Part shown: piece by piece, positions 1 to 6,274 of the stretch
Position numbering within the stretch: the stretch's first letter is position 1
Layout of the letters: the number at the start of each line of letters is the position of its first letter
Source of the DNA: Pseudolysobacter sp.
GTDB lineage: Bacteria; Pseudomonadota; Gammaproteobacteria; Xanthomonadales; Rhodanobacteraceae
Length of the DNA: 9,239 nt
NCBI GenBank assembly: GCA_025351985.1
Contig: JANXUW010000038.1
Location: 1-9,239, forward strand
Direction of reading: 5' to 3'
Notes under the pieces: model-generated
Told to the model about the DNA's origin: nothing
What the model saw: only the letters and a program-made list of their open reading frames with translations
Databases searched by the model: none
Made by a program: the position numbers and the translations under genes

Positions 1-2
1 TG

Positions 3-128
3 GTAGAGAATGCGTTTCTACACCTCAAACGTTGGCGCGGGATCGCGACGCGTTACGCGAAGCGCTCGGCATCGTTCTTGGCCGCCGTGCAAATCCGATG
101 TTTGATGCTGTGGGTGGAAATCTTGTGA
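3..128 (+). pseudogene. C-terminal fragment of IS5-family transposase (partial at window edge)
   Basis: Reading from base 3 to the TGA at 126-128 gives a 41-residue tail beginning VENAFLHLKRWRGIATRYAK and ending LMLWVEIL. This is the characteristic end of IS5-family DDE transposases. The VEN/K spacing matches the E...K part of their C-terminal signature, where the E is the third catalytic acid. The upstream part lies outside the window, so I cannot tell whether the element is intact or a remnant. No convincing terminal inverted repeat was found after the stop; an 8-bp inverted pair (140-147 with 193-200) is too weak to call. Family assignment is from recall of the motif and is fairly secure; the subgroup is not assigned. 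Confidence 0.8.
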
Positions 129-300
129 CGACACTACCTAGTGGCTAGTAGCTATCTTTTGCTATGGTCTAACTCGCGTGGCAAAGGTCGTGTAGCCACT
201 TTTGCGATCACGAAGCGCGCAACAACTGAACTGCAGTCCTGCTGGTGCGGCGTTGCAATTTTTCGTCGACGTTACCGCGCAGCGGTCATACTCTGAATGC
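129..300. other. Intergenic stretch between IS5 fragment and VOC gene; no gene seen
   Basis: This stretch holds no convincing coding region. It should contain the right end of the IS5-type element and the 3' flank of the VOC gene, which ends at 301 on the minus strand. A short perfect hairpin (accgc/gcggt, 274-286) is present, but it has no following U-tract in either direction, so I do not call it a terminator. Confidence 0.5.
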
Positions 301-1233
301 CTAGTGCCCCACTTTCAGCGCATGCAGTTCCGCGATGTAGCCGCCCGGAAATTCGATGATCGCCGAGCTGCGATCGTCGCCGTCGAATCGCGGCGATAGA
401 ATCTTCGCCCCCGCGGCCTGGGCCTTGCGCAAGGTGTCGGCGAGATTCTTTACCTGATATCCCGTGATGTCGTGGCCGAACGGATACGGCAGGTGGCCAT
501 CGCTGACGATGATCTGCATCTTGCCGAAGGCGGACTCGATGCGCAGGCGTCGATACTTTTCTCCGGGCCGGCCGATCTCGCCGGCATCGGCCTGCTTGTC
601 GTCCGCGACGATCTTGCCGTGCGAAAAGCGCACGAAGTCGTGGGCGAATACGTCGGCGCTATCGGGCGAGACATACACGCGATTGTCGGGGATGCTTTCG
701 AGCGTATCGTAGGCCGGCGCCTTGTCGTGCCAGTACAGTTGCATCTTCACGCCGCCGGGCCACTGGATCACCGCGTCGAGGCCAATCGGATCGCGAAATT
801 TGTCGACAATGATATCGGCACCCGCTTCGCGCGCAGCGCGCAACGCCTGATCCATGTCGCTGACGAGATAACCGTTGCGCTCCTGGCCGAACGGATATGG
901 CACCGGCGTGGTGAAGGCAAACGTCGACAGCGTGCCGACCGGCGTCCACACGTATTGCGCGTGCGCGCTGCTCGGCACCGGCAACACGTTGGCGGTGATG
1001 CGCGGCGACGGTTTGCCGCCGAACGTGGCGACGAAACTCGCGACGAATTTGTCGAGATCGGCCGCGGCGACATAGACATGCGTGGTGTCGTATTGCGCAC
1101 CGACCGCGACGCCTGCGCTGGCGCGCGGCGCGTCCTTGGCGAATGCCGATGCGAGCGGGAAAAACAGCAGCACCATGATGGCAAGCGCGAAAGTTATGCG
1201 GCGCGAAATTTTCGGTTCGTGGCGAATACGCAT
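301..1233 (-). CDS. Secreted tandem VOC (glyoxalase/bleomycin-resistance fold) protein
   Basis: 310 residues. The N-terminus is a clear Sec signal peptide: basic residues 1-12, a hydrophobic core at about 13-31, and an A-x-A site ending AFA at residue 32, so the product is expected in the periplasm or outside. Two homologous halves follow (about 50-170 and 180-305). Each carries a PYPFG motif (112-116 and 249-253) followed by a GY(L/Q)V strand, an amphipathic helix with an AGA turn, and a terminal PGG strand. These are features of vicinal-oxygen-chelate domains. In half 1 the first strand has H52, but the last strand has Q165. In half 2 the first-strand histidine is missing, while the last strand has E302. 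The substrate is unknown; lyase, dioxygenase or non-enzymatic binding are all possible. The start at 1233 gives the signal peptide and has a weak GAGAAG Shine-Dalgarno upstream. It lies 65 bp after the pirin gene on the same strand, so co-transcription is likely. Confidence 0.85.
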   Translation of the reverse strand: MRIRHEPKISRRITFALAIMVLLFFPLASAFAKDAPRASAGVAVGAQYDTTHVYVAAADLDKFVASFVATFGGKPSPRITANVLPVPSSAHAQYVWTPVGTLSTFAFTTPVPYPFGQERNGYLVSDMDQALRAAREAGADIIVDKFRDPIGLDAVIQWPGGVKMQLYWHDKAPAYDTLESIPDNRVYVSPDSADVFAHDFVRFSHGKIVADDKQADAGEIGRPGEKYRRLRIESAFGKMQIIVSDGHLPYPFGHDITGYQVKNLADTLRKAQAAGAKILSPRFDGDDRSSAIIEFPGGYIAELHALKVGH

Positions 1234-1298
1234 GATGTGCTTCTCGATATCAGGATGGATTGTTCGTGGCTACCGATGCATGAATGCTGCTGCAGATT

Positions 1299-2000
1299 CT
1301 ACGGGGTCATGTCGAACAACAGGATTTCGGCATCCTCGTTGGCGCGCACAGTGATCGCGTCGCCGTTGTTCCATGCGATCGCATCGCCGGCAAGCAGGGT
1401 TTCACCGTCGGTTTCGATCGCACCGCGCGCGACCTGCAGCCAGACCCGACGGTTCGCTGCGGGTTCGAATTCGAGGGATTGCGTTGCACTCAAACGTGTC
1501 GCGTACAAGTCCACATCCTGATGAATCTTCAATGCGCCATCGCGCGGTGCGCCGGAGGCGATCAGATGCCACTGGTTGTGCAAATCCTCTGGCGCAAACG
1601 TGCGTTGCTCATAACCCGGCGCCAAACCCTGGCGATCCGGCATCACCCATATCTGCAGAAAATGCACGGCATCGGTAGCCGATGCGTTGAACTCCGAATG
1701 TGTCACGCCGCTGCCTGCGGTCATGCGCTGCAACTCGCCAGGACGAATCAACGCGCCGGTGCCGAGGCTGTCCTTGTGTTCGAGCGTGCCGTCGAGCACC
1801 CACGACAGAATTTCCATGTCGCGATGAGAGTGTTTGCCGAATCCGGCGCCCGGCGCGACGCGATCTTCGTTGATCACGCGCAGCGGACCGAAGCCCATAT
1901 GCTGGTTGTCGAAATAGTCGCCGAACGAAAACGTGTGGCGGCTTTTCAGCCAGCCGAAGTCGGCATGGCCGCGATCTTGCGAACGTCTGATGGTGTGCAT
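1299..2000 (-). CDS. Pirin family protein (YhhW-type quercetin 2,3-dioxygenase-like bicupin)
   Basis: 233 residues from the ATG at 2000, which is preceded by a good Shine-Dalgarno (GGAGA, 7-8 nt away). A longer frame to 2030 adds ten residues without support, and E. coli YhhW (231 aa) matches the shorter form. The N-terminal cupin carries the metal ligands H57 and H59 (GKHSHRDMEIL) and H101 and E103 (GSGVTHSEF), in the same positions as in YhhW. The C-terminal cupin (about 130-233) has lost its metal motif, as is usual in this family. Known members bind Fe or another metal in the cytoplasm, and some oxidise quercetin; the natural substrate is generally unclear. It heads a probable two-gene unit with the secreted VOC protein. 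A LysR-family regulator once lay divergently upstream but is now destroyed by an IS, so normal control of this gene may be altered. Confidence 0.92.
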   Translation of the reverse strand: MHTIRRSQDRGHADFGWLKSRHTFSFGDYFDNQHMGFGPLRVINEDRVAPGAGFGKHSHRDMEILSWVLDGTLEHKDSLGTGALIRPGELQRMTAGSGVTHSEFNASATDAVHFLQIWVMPDRQGLAPGYEQRTFAPEDLHNQWHLIASGAPRDGALKIHQDVDLYATRLSATQSLEFEPAANRRVWLQVARGAIETDGETLLAGDAIAWNNGDAITVRANEDAEILLFDMTP

Positions 2001-2070
2001 GATGTGTCTCCGTGGAATCCAGGGTTGCACTCTAGGCTTCGCGGATGGGAGCCACTAGCCAGACAAAACC

Positions 2071-2142
2071 GAACGCCGCGTTCGCCGTGGACGAACGCAG
2101 ATAATTGCGCTTGCGAAACGAAATGCCGATGATCGTTCGATC
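2071..2142. promoter_or_regulatory. Candidate operator region between pirin gene and LysR remnant (inverted repeats)
   Basis: The divergent intergenic region contains overlapping inverted repeats. GAACG (2071-2075) pairs with CGTTC (2079-2083) across 3 bp, and CGTTCG (2079-2084) pairs with CGAACG (2092-2097) across 7 bp. A further palindrome, gatcg-tt-cgatc, lies at 2131-2142 and again contains CGTTCG. LysR-type regulators usually bind inverted repeats between themselves and a divergent target, so this is a plausible binding region. CG-rich hexamers recur by chance in such DNA, and I could not define a matching -35/-10 pair for the pirin gene. Confidence 0.3.
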
Positions 2143-2161
2143 GGCAATGGCAGCAAGCGAC

Positions 2162-2215
2162 ATGGATTACGATTTCGGCGATATTCGGGCGTTCATCCAT
2201 GTCGTCGAGAACGGC
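2162..2215 (+). pseudogene. 5' remnant of LysR-family regulator, cut off by IS3-family element
   Basis: From the ATG at 2162 the frame reads MDYDFGDIRAFIHVVENG, which is the usual opening of a LysR-type helix-turn-helix regulator (D-x-RAF-x-x-VVE-x-G). Immediately after the ENG codons the sequence stops matching and runs into IS-like DNA, with a TAA at 2228-2230. About 18 codons of a roughly 300-codon gene remain. An in-frame ATG at 2147 could be an alternative start; neither has a strong ribosome binding site. The gene faces away from the pirin gene, the classical LysR/target arrangement, so it was probably the regulator of that unit. None of the rest of the gene is seen on the far side of the IS, where glmS begins at once, so the remainder was probably deleted. 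Confidence 0.65.
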
Positions 2216-2247
2216 GCCCCCCGAGTTTAAGTAGCGCACGGTTTGAA

Positions 2248-2277
2248 GTCCAACTCCTCAACCGAAGGAGGTTGGAC
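2248..2277 (+). promoter_or_regulatory. Hairpin sequestering the Shine-Dalgarno of IS orfA
   Basis: gtccaa-ctcct (2248-2258) pairs with aggag-(g)-ttggac (2266-2277) to give an 11-bp stem with one bulged G and a 7-nt loop. The right arm contains the AAGGAGG ribosome binding site, which sits six bases before the GTG start at 2278. The translation start signal is therefore buried whenever the whole leader is transcribed. Several IS elements (IS10, IS50) use such structures to block transposase synthesis from external read-through transcripts; that role here is an inference. Confidence 0.55.
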
Positions 2278-2536
2278 GTGAAAAAACGATTTACCGAAGA
2301 ACAGATCATCGGCTTCCTGCGTGAGGCCGAAACCGGCATGCCGGTGAAAAAGTTGTGCCGTCGGCAGGGCTTCAGTGAGGCCTCGTACTACCTGTGGCGT
2401 AGCAAGTTCGCCGGATGAGCGTGCCAGATGCCAAGCGCCTGAAAGAGCTGGAGACCGAGAATGGGGGCTGAAGAAGCTGCTGGCCGAGCATGTGCTTGAG
2501 AACGAGGTCATCAAGGAAGCACTGCGAAAAAAGTGA
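2278..2536 (+). pseudogene. IS3-family orfA (HTH protein), frameshifted
   Basis: GTG start at 2278 with a strong AAGGAGG 6 nt upstream. The frame opens KKRFTEEQIIGFLREAE, continues through the LCRRQGFSEASYYLWRSKF helix-turn-helix, and stops at TGA 2416-2418. One missing base near 2414 shifts the rest to the frame beginning ATGAGCGTGCCAGAT (2415), which encodes the leucine-zipper start (DAKRLKELETEN). A second missing base in the G-run 2463-2467 moves it again, to a frame reading LKKLLAEHVLENEVIKEALRKK and stopping at TGA 2534. An intact protein would be about 87 residues. The end carries A-AAA-AAG (2527-2533), the typical slippery site for -1 frameshifting into orfB. Confidence 0.85.
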
Positions 2537-2699
2537 CGCGCGCACCGCCCGGCGTGAGTTGGTGCGGTATACGGTGGGCGAAGGCTTAAGCGAGCGCCGA
2601 ACGCTGGCGATCGTACACATGGGTGCCCGCGCGTATCGCTACGTGAGGCGCGAAACGCAACTGGATGCCGAGCGTGCGGTATTGGAGAAACGTCCGTAA
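2535..2699 (+). pseudogene. IS3-family orfB (transposase) 5' fragment, truncated
   Basis: The frame from 2535 reads DARTARRELVRYTVGEGLSE and then RRTLAIVHMGARAYRYVRR, the usual N-terminal region of IS3-family OrfB proteins. It ends at TAA 2697-2699 after a poorly matching tail (QLDAERAVLEKRP). All of the integrase core with the DDE residues is absent. The frame is not the one reached by a -1 shift at the A6G site; that frame starts VTRAPP and soon stops. A further indel between about 2545 and 2555 therefore probably separates the two. It is non-functional. Confidence 0.75.
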
Positions 2700-2706
2700 A
2701 CCGCGC

Positions 2707-4539
2707 TTATTCCACGGTCACACTTTTTGCGAGATTGCGTGGCTGATCGACGTCGGTGCCGCGCAGTACGGCGACGTGATAAGCGAGCAGTTGCAGCGGC
2801 ACCGTGAATACGATCGGTGCGATCAGTTCGCCACAGCGTGGCACGGTGATCAGGTGATCGCGGTCGCGCGTCATGCCGTGGGCCACGTCCTCGTCGGCAA
2901 GCACGTAAAGCTCGGCACCGCGCGCGCGGACTTCCTCGATGTTCGACTTGAGTTTTTCCAGTAGGTGATCGTTCGGCGCGACTGCGATCACCGGCATGTC
3001 TTCGTCGACCAGCGCGAGCGGGCCGTGCTTGAGTTCGCCAGCGGGATACGCTTCGGCGTGGATATACGAGATTTCCTTGAGCTTGAGGGCGCCTTCCATC
3101 GCGATCGGAAATTGCGTGCCGCGGCCGAGAAAAAGTGCATGTTGTTTGCTCACGAAATGTTGCGCCATCTGCTTGATTGCGCCGTCCAACGTGAGCACGC
3201 CGCGCAATGCGCCGGGCAGCGTTTCCAATTGCTTGACCAGTGCTTCGTAACGCGCGTTTTCGAGGCCGTGATGACGCCCCAGTTCCAACGCAAGCAGCGC
3301 GAGTGCAACGAGTTGTGTGGTGAACGCTTTGGTCGAGGCAACGCCTATTTCCGGACCGGCGCGGGTCATCAGGCTGAGTTTCGATTCGCGTACGATCGAG
3401 GATTCCGGCACGTTGCAGATCGCCAGTTCGCTGAGATAACCGCGCGTTTTGGCGAGCTTCAGTGCGGCCAGCGTATCGGCGGTTTCGCCGGATTGCGACA
3501 CCGTGACCAATAGACTATCCGGCATCACCACACTTTGTCGGTAGCGATATTCCGAGGCGATCTCGACGATGCACGGCAAGCCTGCGAACGCTTCGATCCA
3601 ATAGCGTGCGATCAGTGCGGCGTGGTAACTCGAACCACACGCGACGATCTGCACCGCACGTGTTTGCGTCAACAATTCGCGCGCGCCGACGCCGAAGATT
3701 TCGGTCAGGATATGCCCGCCGCTGAGACGCCCTTCGAGCGTGTCGGCAATCGCCTGCGGCTGCTCGTGGATTTCCTTGAGCATGTAATGACGATATTCGC
3801 CGCGCTCGACCGCATCAGCGGAAAAATGCGCCTGCTTGACGGTGCGCTCGACCGGCGTGCCATTGGCATCGAACACGCGCACGTGATCGATGTTGACCTC
3901 GGCGACATCGCCTTCGTCGAGATAAATGAAACGTCGCGTCACCGGCAACAGCGCATGGATATCCGAGGCGATGAATTGTTCGTTGTCGCTCAGGCCGACC
4001 ACCATCGGGCTGCCACGGCGTGCGCCGATCACGCGGCCCGGTTCACGCAACGACATCACTGCAATGGCATACGCGCCATGCAGCCGCGCGATCGTGCGCT
4101 GCACCGATTCGAGCAGACTCAGGCCCTGACTGTGATGATGCTCGACCAGATGCGCAATGACTTCGGTATCGGTTTCGCTGGTGAAGACAAATCCGAGCGC
4201 GCGCAACTCGCCGCGCAACTCGTCGTGATTTTCGATGATGCCGTTGTGCACCACGGCAACCGTATCGCGCGATGCCATCGGATGCGCATTCATCGTCACC
4301 GGTGCGCCGTGCGTGGCCCAGCGCGTGTGCGCGATCCCGGTGTGGCCGTGCACAGGCTGCGTGGCATACAACGCTTCGAGATCGCGGACCTTGCCTTTGG
4401 TGCGCACGCGCGTGAGACCGGTATCGGTAAGCAACGCGATGCCGGCGGAGTCGTAGCCGCGATATTCGAGCGCCTTCAATCCGGCGATCAGGGTCGGGAC
4501 GACATCACGTCGCGCAGCGGCGGCAACAATTCCACACAT
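2707..4539 (-). CDS. glmS: Glutamine-fructose-6-phosphate aminotransferase (isomerizing)
   Basis: GlmS converts fructose-6-phosphate and glutamine to glucosamine-6-phosphate and glutamate, the first committed step of UDP-GlcNAc synthesis in the cytoplasm. The start is set at the ATG 4539, because the catalytic Cys must follow Met directly (MCGIVAAA); a TTG two codons upstream would bury it. The product is 610 residues, the normal family length. The N-terminal Ntn glutaminase domain has RGYDSAG, TRWATHG, HNGIIENH and SETDTEV. Two SIS isomerase domains follow, with ACGSSYHAA and SQSGETADT in the first, then GRGTQFPIAMEGALKLKE and AYPAGELKHGPLAL. The C-terminus ends PRNLAKSVTVE with the conserved lysine. 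All key residues look intact. It is divergent from the beta-helix gene. Its stop lies 7 bp from the IS3 remnant, with no terminator visible between them. No glmS ribozyme is expected in this lineage, and none was seen. Confidence 0.98.
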   Translation of the reverse strand: MCGIVAAAARRDVVPTLIAGLKALEYRGYDSAGIALLTDTGLTRVRTKGKVRDLEALYATQPVHGHTGIAHTRWATHGAPVTMNAHPMASRDTVAVVHNGIIENHDELRGELRALGFVFTSETDTEVIAHLVEHHHSQGLSLLESVQRTIARLHGAYAIAVMSLREPGRVIGARRGSPMVVGLSDNEQFIASDIHALLPVTRRFIYLDEGDVAEVNIDHVRVFDANGTPVERTVKQAHFSADAVERGEYRHYMLKEIHEQPQAIADTLEGRLSGGHILTEIFGVGARELLTQTRAVQIVACGSSYHAALIARYWIEAFAGLPCIVEIASEYRYRQSVVMPDSLLVTVSQSGETADTLAALKLAKTRGYLSELAICNVPESSIVRESKLSLMTRAGPEIGVASTKAFTTQLVALALLALELGRHHGLENARYEALVKQLETLPGALRGVLTLDGAIKQMAQHFVSKQHALFLGRGTQFPIAMEGALKLKEISYIHAEAYPAGELKHGPLALVDEDMPVIAVAPNDHLLEKLKSNIEEVRARGAELYVLADEDVAHGMTRDRDHLITVPRCGELIAPIVFTVPLQLLAYHVAVLRGTDVDQPRNLAKSVTVE

Positions 4540-4690
4540 GGTCAAGATCCAGGCAGCAACGCGTTGAAAAAACAGAATGTAGACGCGAAGTTTATCTTTT
4601 GCGGCTCAAGATGTGCTGAGGTTTACCGATATCCGCGCTACACGAGATTCCTGGCCTGTTAAAGTTGTCGGACGATTTGAGGAATACGAC
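4540..4690. promoter_or_regulatory. Divergent intergenic region, glmS / beta-helix gene
   Basis: This 150-bp AT-richer spacer must hold the promoters of glmS (minus) and of the secreted beta-helix gene (plus). I looked for -35/-10 pairs on both strands and found only weak hexamers with bad spacing, so none is called individually. A good Shine-Dalgarno for the plus gene (TGAGGA, 4678-4683) lies 7 nt before its ATG. The glmS start has only a weak GGAT upstream. Confidence 0.4.
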
Positions 4691-6256
4691 ATGAAACAAC
4701 AGCCCTTCACGATGCCTGCCAATACCTTTCCGAAACCGCTAGTGATCTGCATCGCATTGGTATTGAACAGCGCTATCGGTGGTGCCTATGCCTCGTCTGG
4801 ACAAGCAAATTCGGGCGCTGTCGAATGGGGCGCGAGCGATACTTCGTTGTGGCAGCCGCAAACCTCGAAGCTGCATCAGGAACGCCTGCGCATGGCTATG
4901 CTGCGGGTCGCATCTCCGGTGCATGCGCCGATCATGAAAGTCGCAACGAATTGTGCCGATGATGGCAGCGTCGGCAGCCTGCGTTCGGTCGTTGCGGCTG
5001 CATTGAGCGGCGACACCATTGACCTGAGTGCACTCACCTGTAGCACGATTACGCTGACCCAAGGCCAGATTCCGATCAACGTCGATGACCTGACGATCGT
5101 TGGCCCGGGAGCGAATTATCTGACGATCGATGGCAACGATCAGGATCGAGTATTTGCGCATTTCGGTTACGGCACGTTGTCGCTGAGCGAAATGACGGTA
5201 AGCCACGGCAGCAAAGTCGTCTCGGGTACCGATGTCGGCGCGGGTGGTTGTATCGCCAGCGGTTCATATCTCGCGTTCACCGATTTGGTCGTCAGCCATT
5301 GCCGCGCCGAGGGCGAGGGCGGCTATGGCGGTGCGGTGTTTGCTTATGGTTTGGGAATCTCCAACAGCACGATCACCGACAGCGTAGCGATTGGCACTCA
5401 TCCGACCAATTTCACCGCGGCGTTTGGCGGCGCTGCGTTCCTTTACACACTGGATATGACCAACAGCACCATCAGCGGCAATAGCGCGCAGCGGAATCTC
5501 AAACCCGGCAATGGCGGATACGAAATCGGTGGCGCCATCGTACTCGTGCACGGCGGAACGATCGCCGGCTCGACCATCGATTCGAATTACTCCTACGGCC
5601 GTGCGGGCGCCATCGCCAGTTTTCAGCAATCGCTGACAATCAGCAACAGCACGATTTCTGGCAATCGCGCGCAGAATGGAATCGGCGGCGGTTTGCACCT
5701 GCGCATATTTGCCGACCTCGTGTTGTACAACGACACGATCACCGCAAATCATGCCGCGCTTGACGGTGGCGGTGTGTTTTTGAATCCGGGCCAGAAAAGT
5801 CTGACTACGCTCAGTTCGATCATCAGCGGCAACACTGTCGGCGGCGGAACCGGTGCCGACATCTACGCCAGCACACCCATCACGCTGGCTGGCTCGAACA
5901 ATCTGATCGGCTCGATCGCAGCCCCGGTGACGCTGCCGTTGGATACATTGCGAACCTCCGCACATCTGTTGCCGCTCGCCGCGAACGGCGGAGCAACACG
6001 CACGCATGCATTGATGGCGGGCAGTCCGGCGCTGGATGCAGGTACAAACGCGCAGGGCCTGGCGAACGATCAGCGCGGAGCGGGATTTGCGCGGGTATTC
6101 GGTCCGTCGGCTGATATTGGCGCTTTCGAAGCGCAGCAAAAACTGTTGCTGCCACCTCCCGCGCAGATACCGGCCGCGTCAGCCTGGGGATTGGGTTTGC
6201 TTATGACCCTGCTTGGACTTTCGGCGTGGTGGCAACGCCGCCGCGGTAACGAATAA
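4691..6256 (+). CDS. Secreted beta-helix / choice-of-anchor Q protein with IPTL-CTERM-like sorting signal
   Basis: 521 residues from the ATG at 4691, chosen for its TGAGGA ribosome binding site and because a signal peptide follows (hydrophobic 16-31, A-Y-A site at 32-34); the frame stays open upstream to 4613 without such support. The mature part has the NCADDG...GSLR motif and a GDTIDLS-LTCSTITL segment seen at the start of many polymorphic outer-surface proteins. A right-handed parallel beta-helix follows, with repeated strand-turn units such as ISNSTITDS, MTNSTISGN and ISNSTISGN. Next comes a choice-of-anchor Q-like module (SSIISGN, NNLIG, PLAANGG, HALMAGSPALDAG, DIGAFE). The C-terminus is a PPP linker, IPAASAWG (493-500), a short membrane segment and RRR. 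This resembles the IPTL-CTERM signal thought to be processed by exosortase H, though the canonical form is IPTLxxWG. Its role is unknown; a cell-surface or exported adhesin-like or polysaccharide-associated protein is plausible. It is convergent with glmU. Confidence 0.9.
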   Translation: MKQQPFTMPANTFPKPLVICIALVLNSAIGGAYASSGQANSGAVEWGASDTSLWQPQTSKLHQERLRMAMLRVASPVHAPIMKVATNCADDGSVGSLRSVVAAALSGDTIDLSALTCSTITLTQGQIPINVDDLTIVGPGANYLTIDGNDQDRVFAHFGYGTLSLSEMTVSHGSKVVSGTDVGAGGCIASGSYLAFTDLVVSHCRAEGEGGYGGAVFAYGLGISNSTITDSVAIGTHPTNFTAAFGGAAFLYTLDMTNSTISGNSAQRNLKPGNGGYEIGGAIVLVHGGTIAGSTIDSNYSYGRAGAIASFQQSLTISNSTISGNRAQNGIGGGLHLRIFADLVLYNDTITANHAALDGGGVFLNPGQKSLTTLSSIISGNTVGGGTGADIYASTPITLAGSNNLIGSIAAPVTLPLDTLRTSAHLLPLAANGGATRTHALMAGSPALDAGTNAQGLANDQRGAGFARVFGPSADIGAFEAQQKLLLPPPAQIPAASAWGLGLLMTLLGLSAWWQRRRGNE

Positions 6257-6274
6257 GACCGGTACCGCAGGCTT

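Larger units (their letters stand above)
2216..2700 (+). mobile_element. Degenerate, truncated IS3-family insertion sequence (orfA plus start of orfB)
   Basis: The remnant contains a leader, a frameshifted orfA (2278-2536) and only the first roughly 45-55 codons of orfB before glmS begins. The left boundary is placed where the LysR reading frame ends (C-run followed by gagtttaag) and is uncertain by about 5-10 bp. The right end of the element, including the rest of orfB with its DDE catalytic region and the right inverted repeat, is missing. The element cannot transpose by itself. The orfA sequence resembles the IS407-like part of the IS3 family, but the subgroup is a guess from memory. Confidence 0.85.

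Noticed and set aside
140..200. agtggcta / tagccact inverted pair as the IS5 terminal repeat
   Set aside because: It is only 8 bp with both arms on the same side of the gene; terminal repeats should lie at opposite ends of the element.
274..286. accgc-gca-gcggt hairpin as a terminator for the VOC gene
   Set aside because: The stem is only 5 bp and is not followed by a T-run on the minus strand.
202..399. 65-codon plus-strand frame near the left edge
   Set aside because: It overlaps the 3' end of the VOC gene, has no convincing ribosome binding site and no recognisable motif.
882..900. Near-identical DNA tract ggccgaacggatacgg / ggccgaacggatatgg (about 475 and 885) as a mobile repeat
   Set aside because: Both copies encode the PYPFG motif in the two homologous VOC halves, so they reflect protein duplication.
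472..1521. Long plus-strand open frame (349 codons) antisense to the VOC and pirin genes
   Set aside because: It is rich in Arg, His and Asp with no recognisable motifs, and it overlaps two well-supported minus-strand genes. It is a typical GC-rich shadow frame.
1284..2132. Plus-strand open frame (282 codons) antisense to the pirin gene
   Set aside because: It has no family motif and no ribosome binding site, and it is the mirror of a pirin gene with all metal ligands intact.
3535..4662. Plus-strand open frame (375 codons) antisense to glmS
   Set aside because: The composition (R, H, D, Q rich) is that of a reverse-complement frame, while glmS is complete and fully conserved.
4540..4690. 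A glmS ribozyme or other riboswitch upstream of glmS
   Set aside because: The glmS ribozyme is a Gram-positive feature, and the 150-bp spacer shows no matching core; part of it must serve the divergent gene.
5264..6139. Minus-strand open frame (291 codons) antisense to the beta-helix gene
   Set aside because: It has no recognisable domains. The plus-strand frame has a ribosome binding site, signal peptide, repeats and sorting tail.
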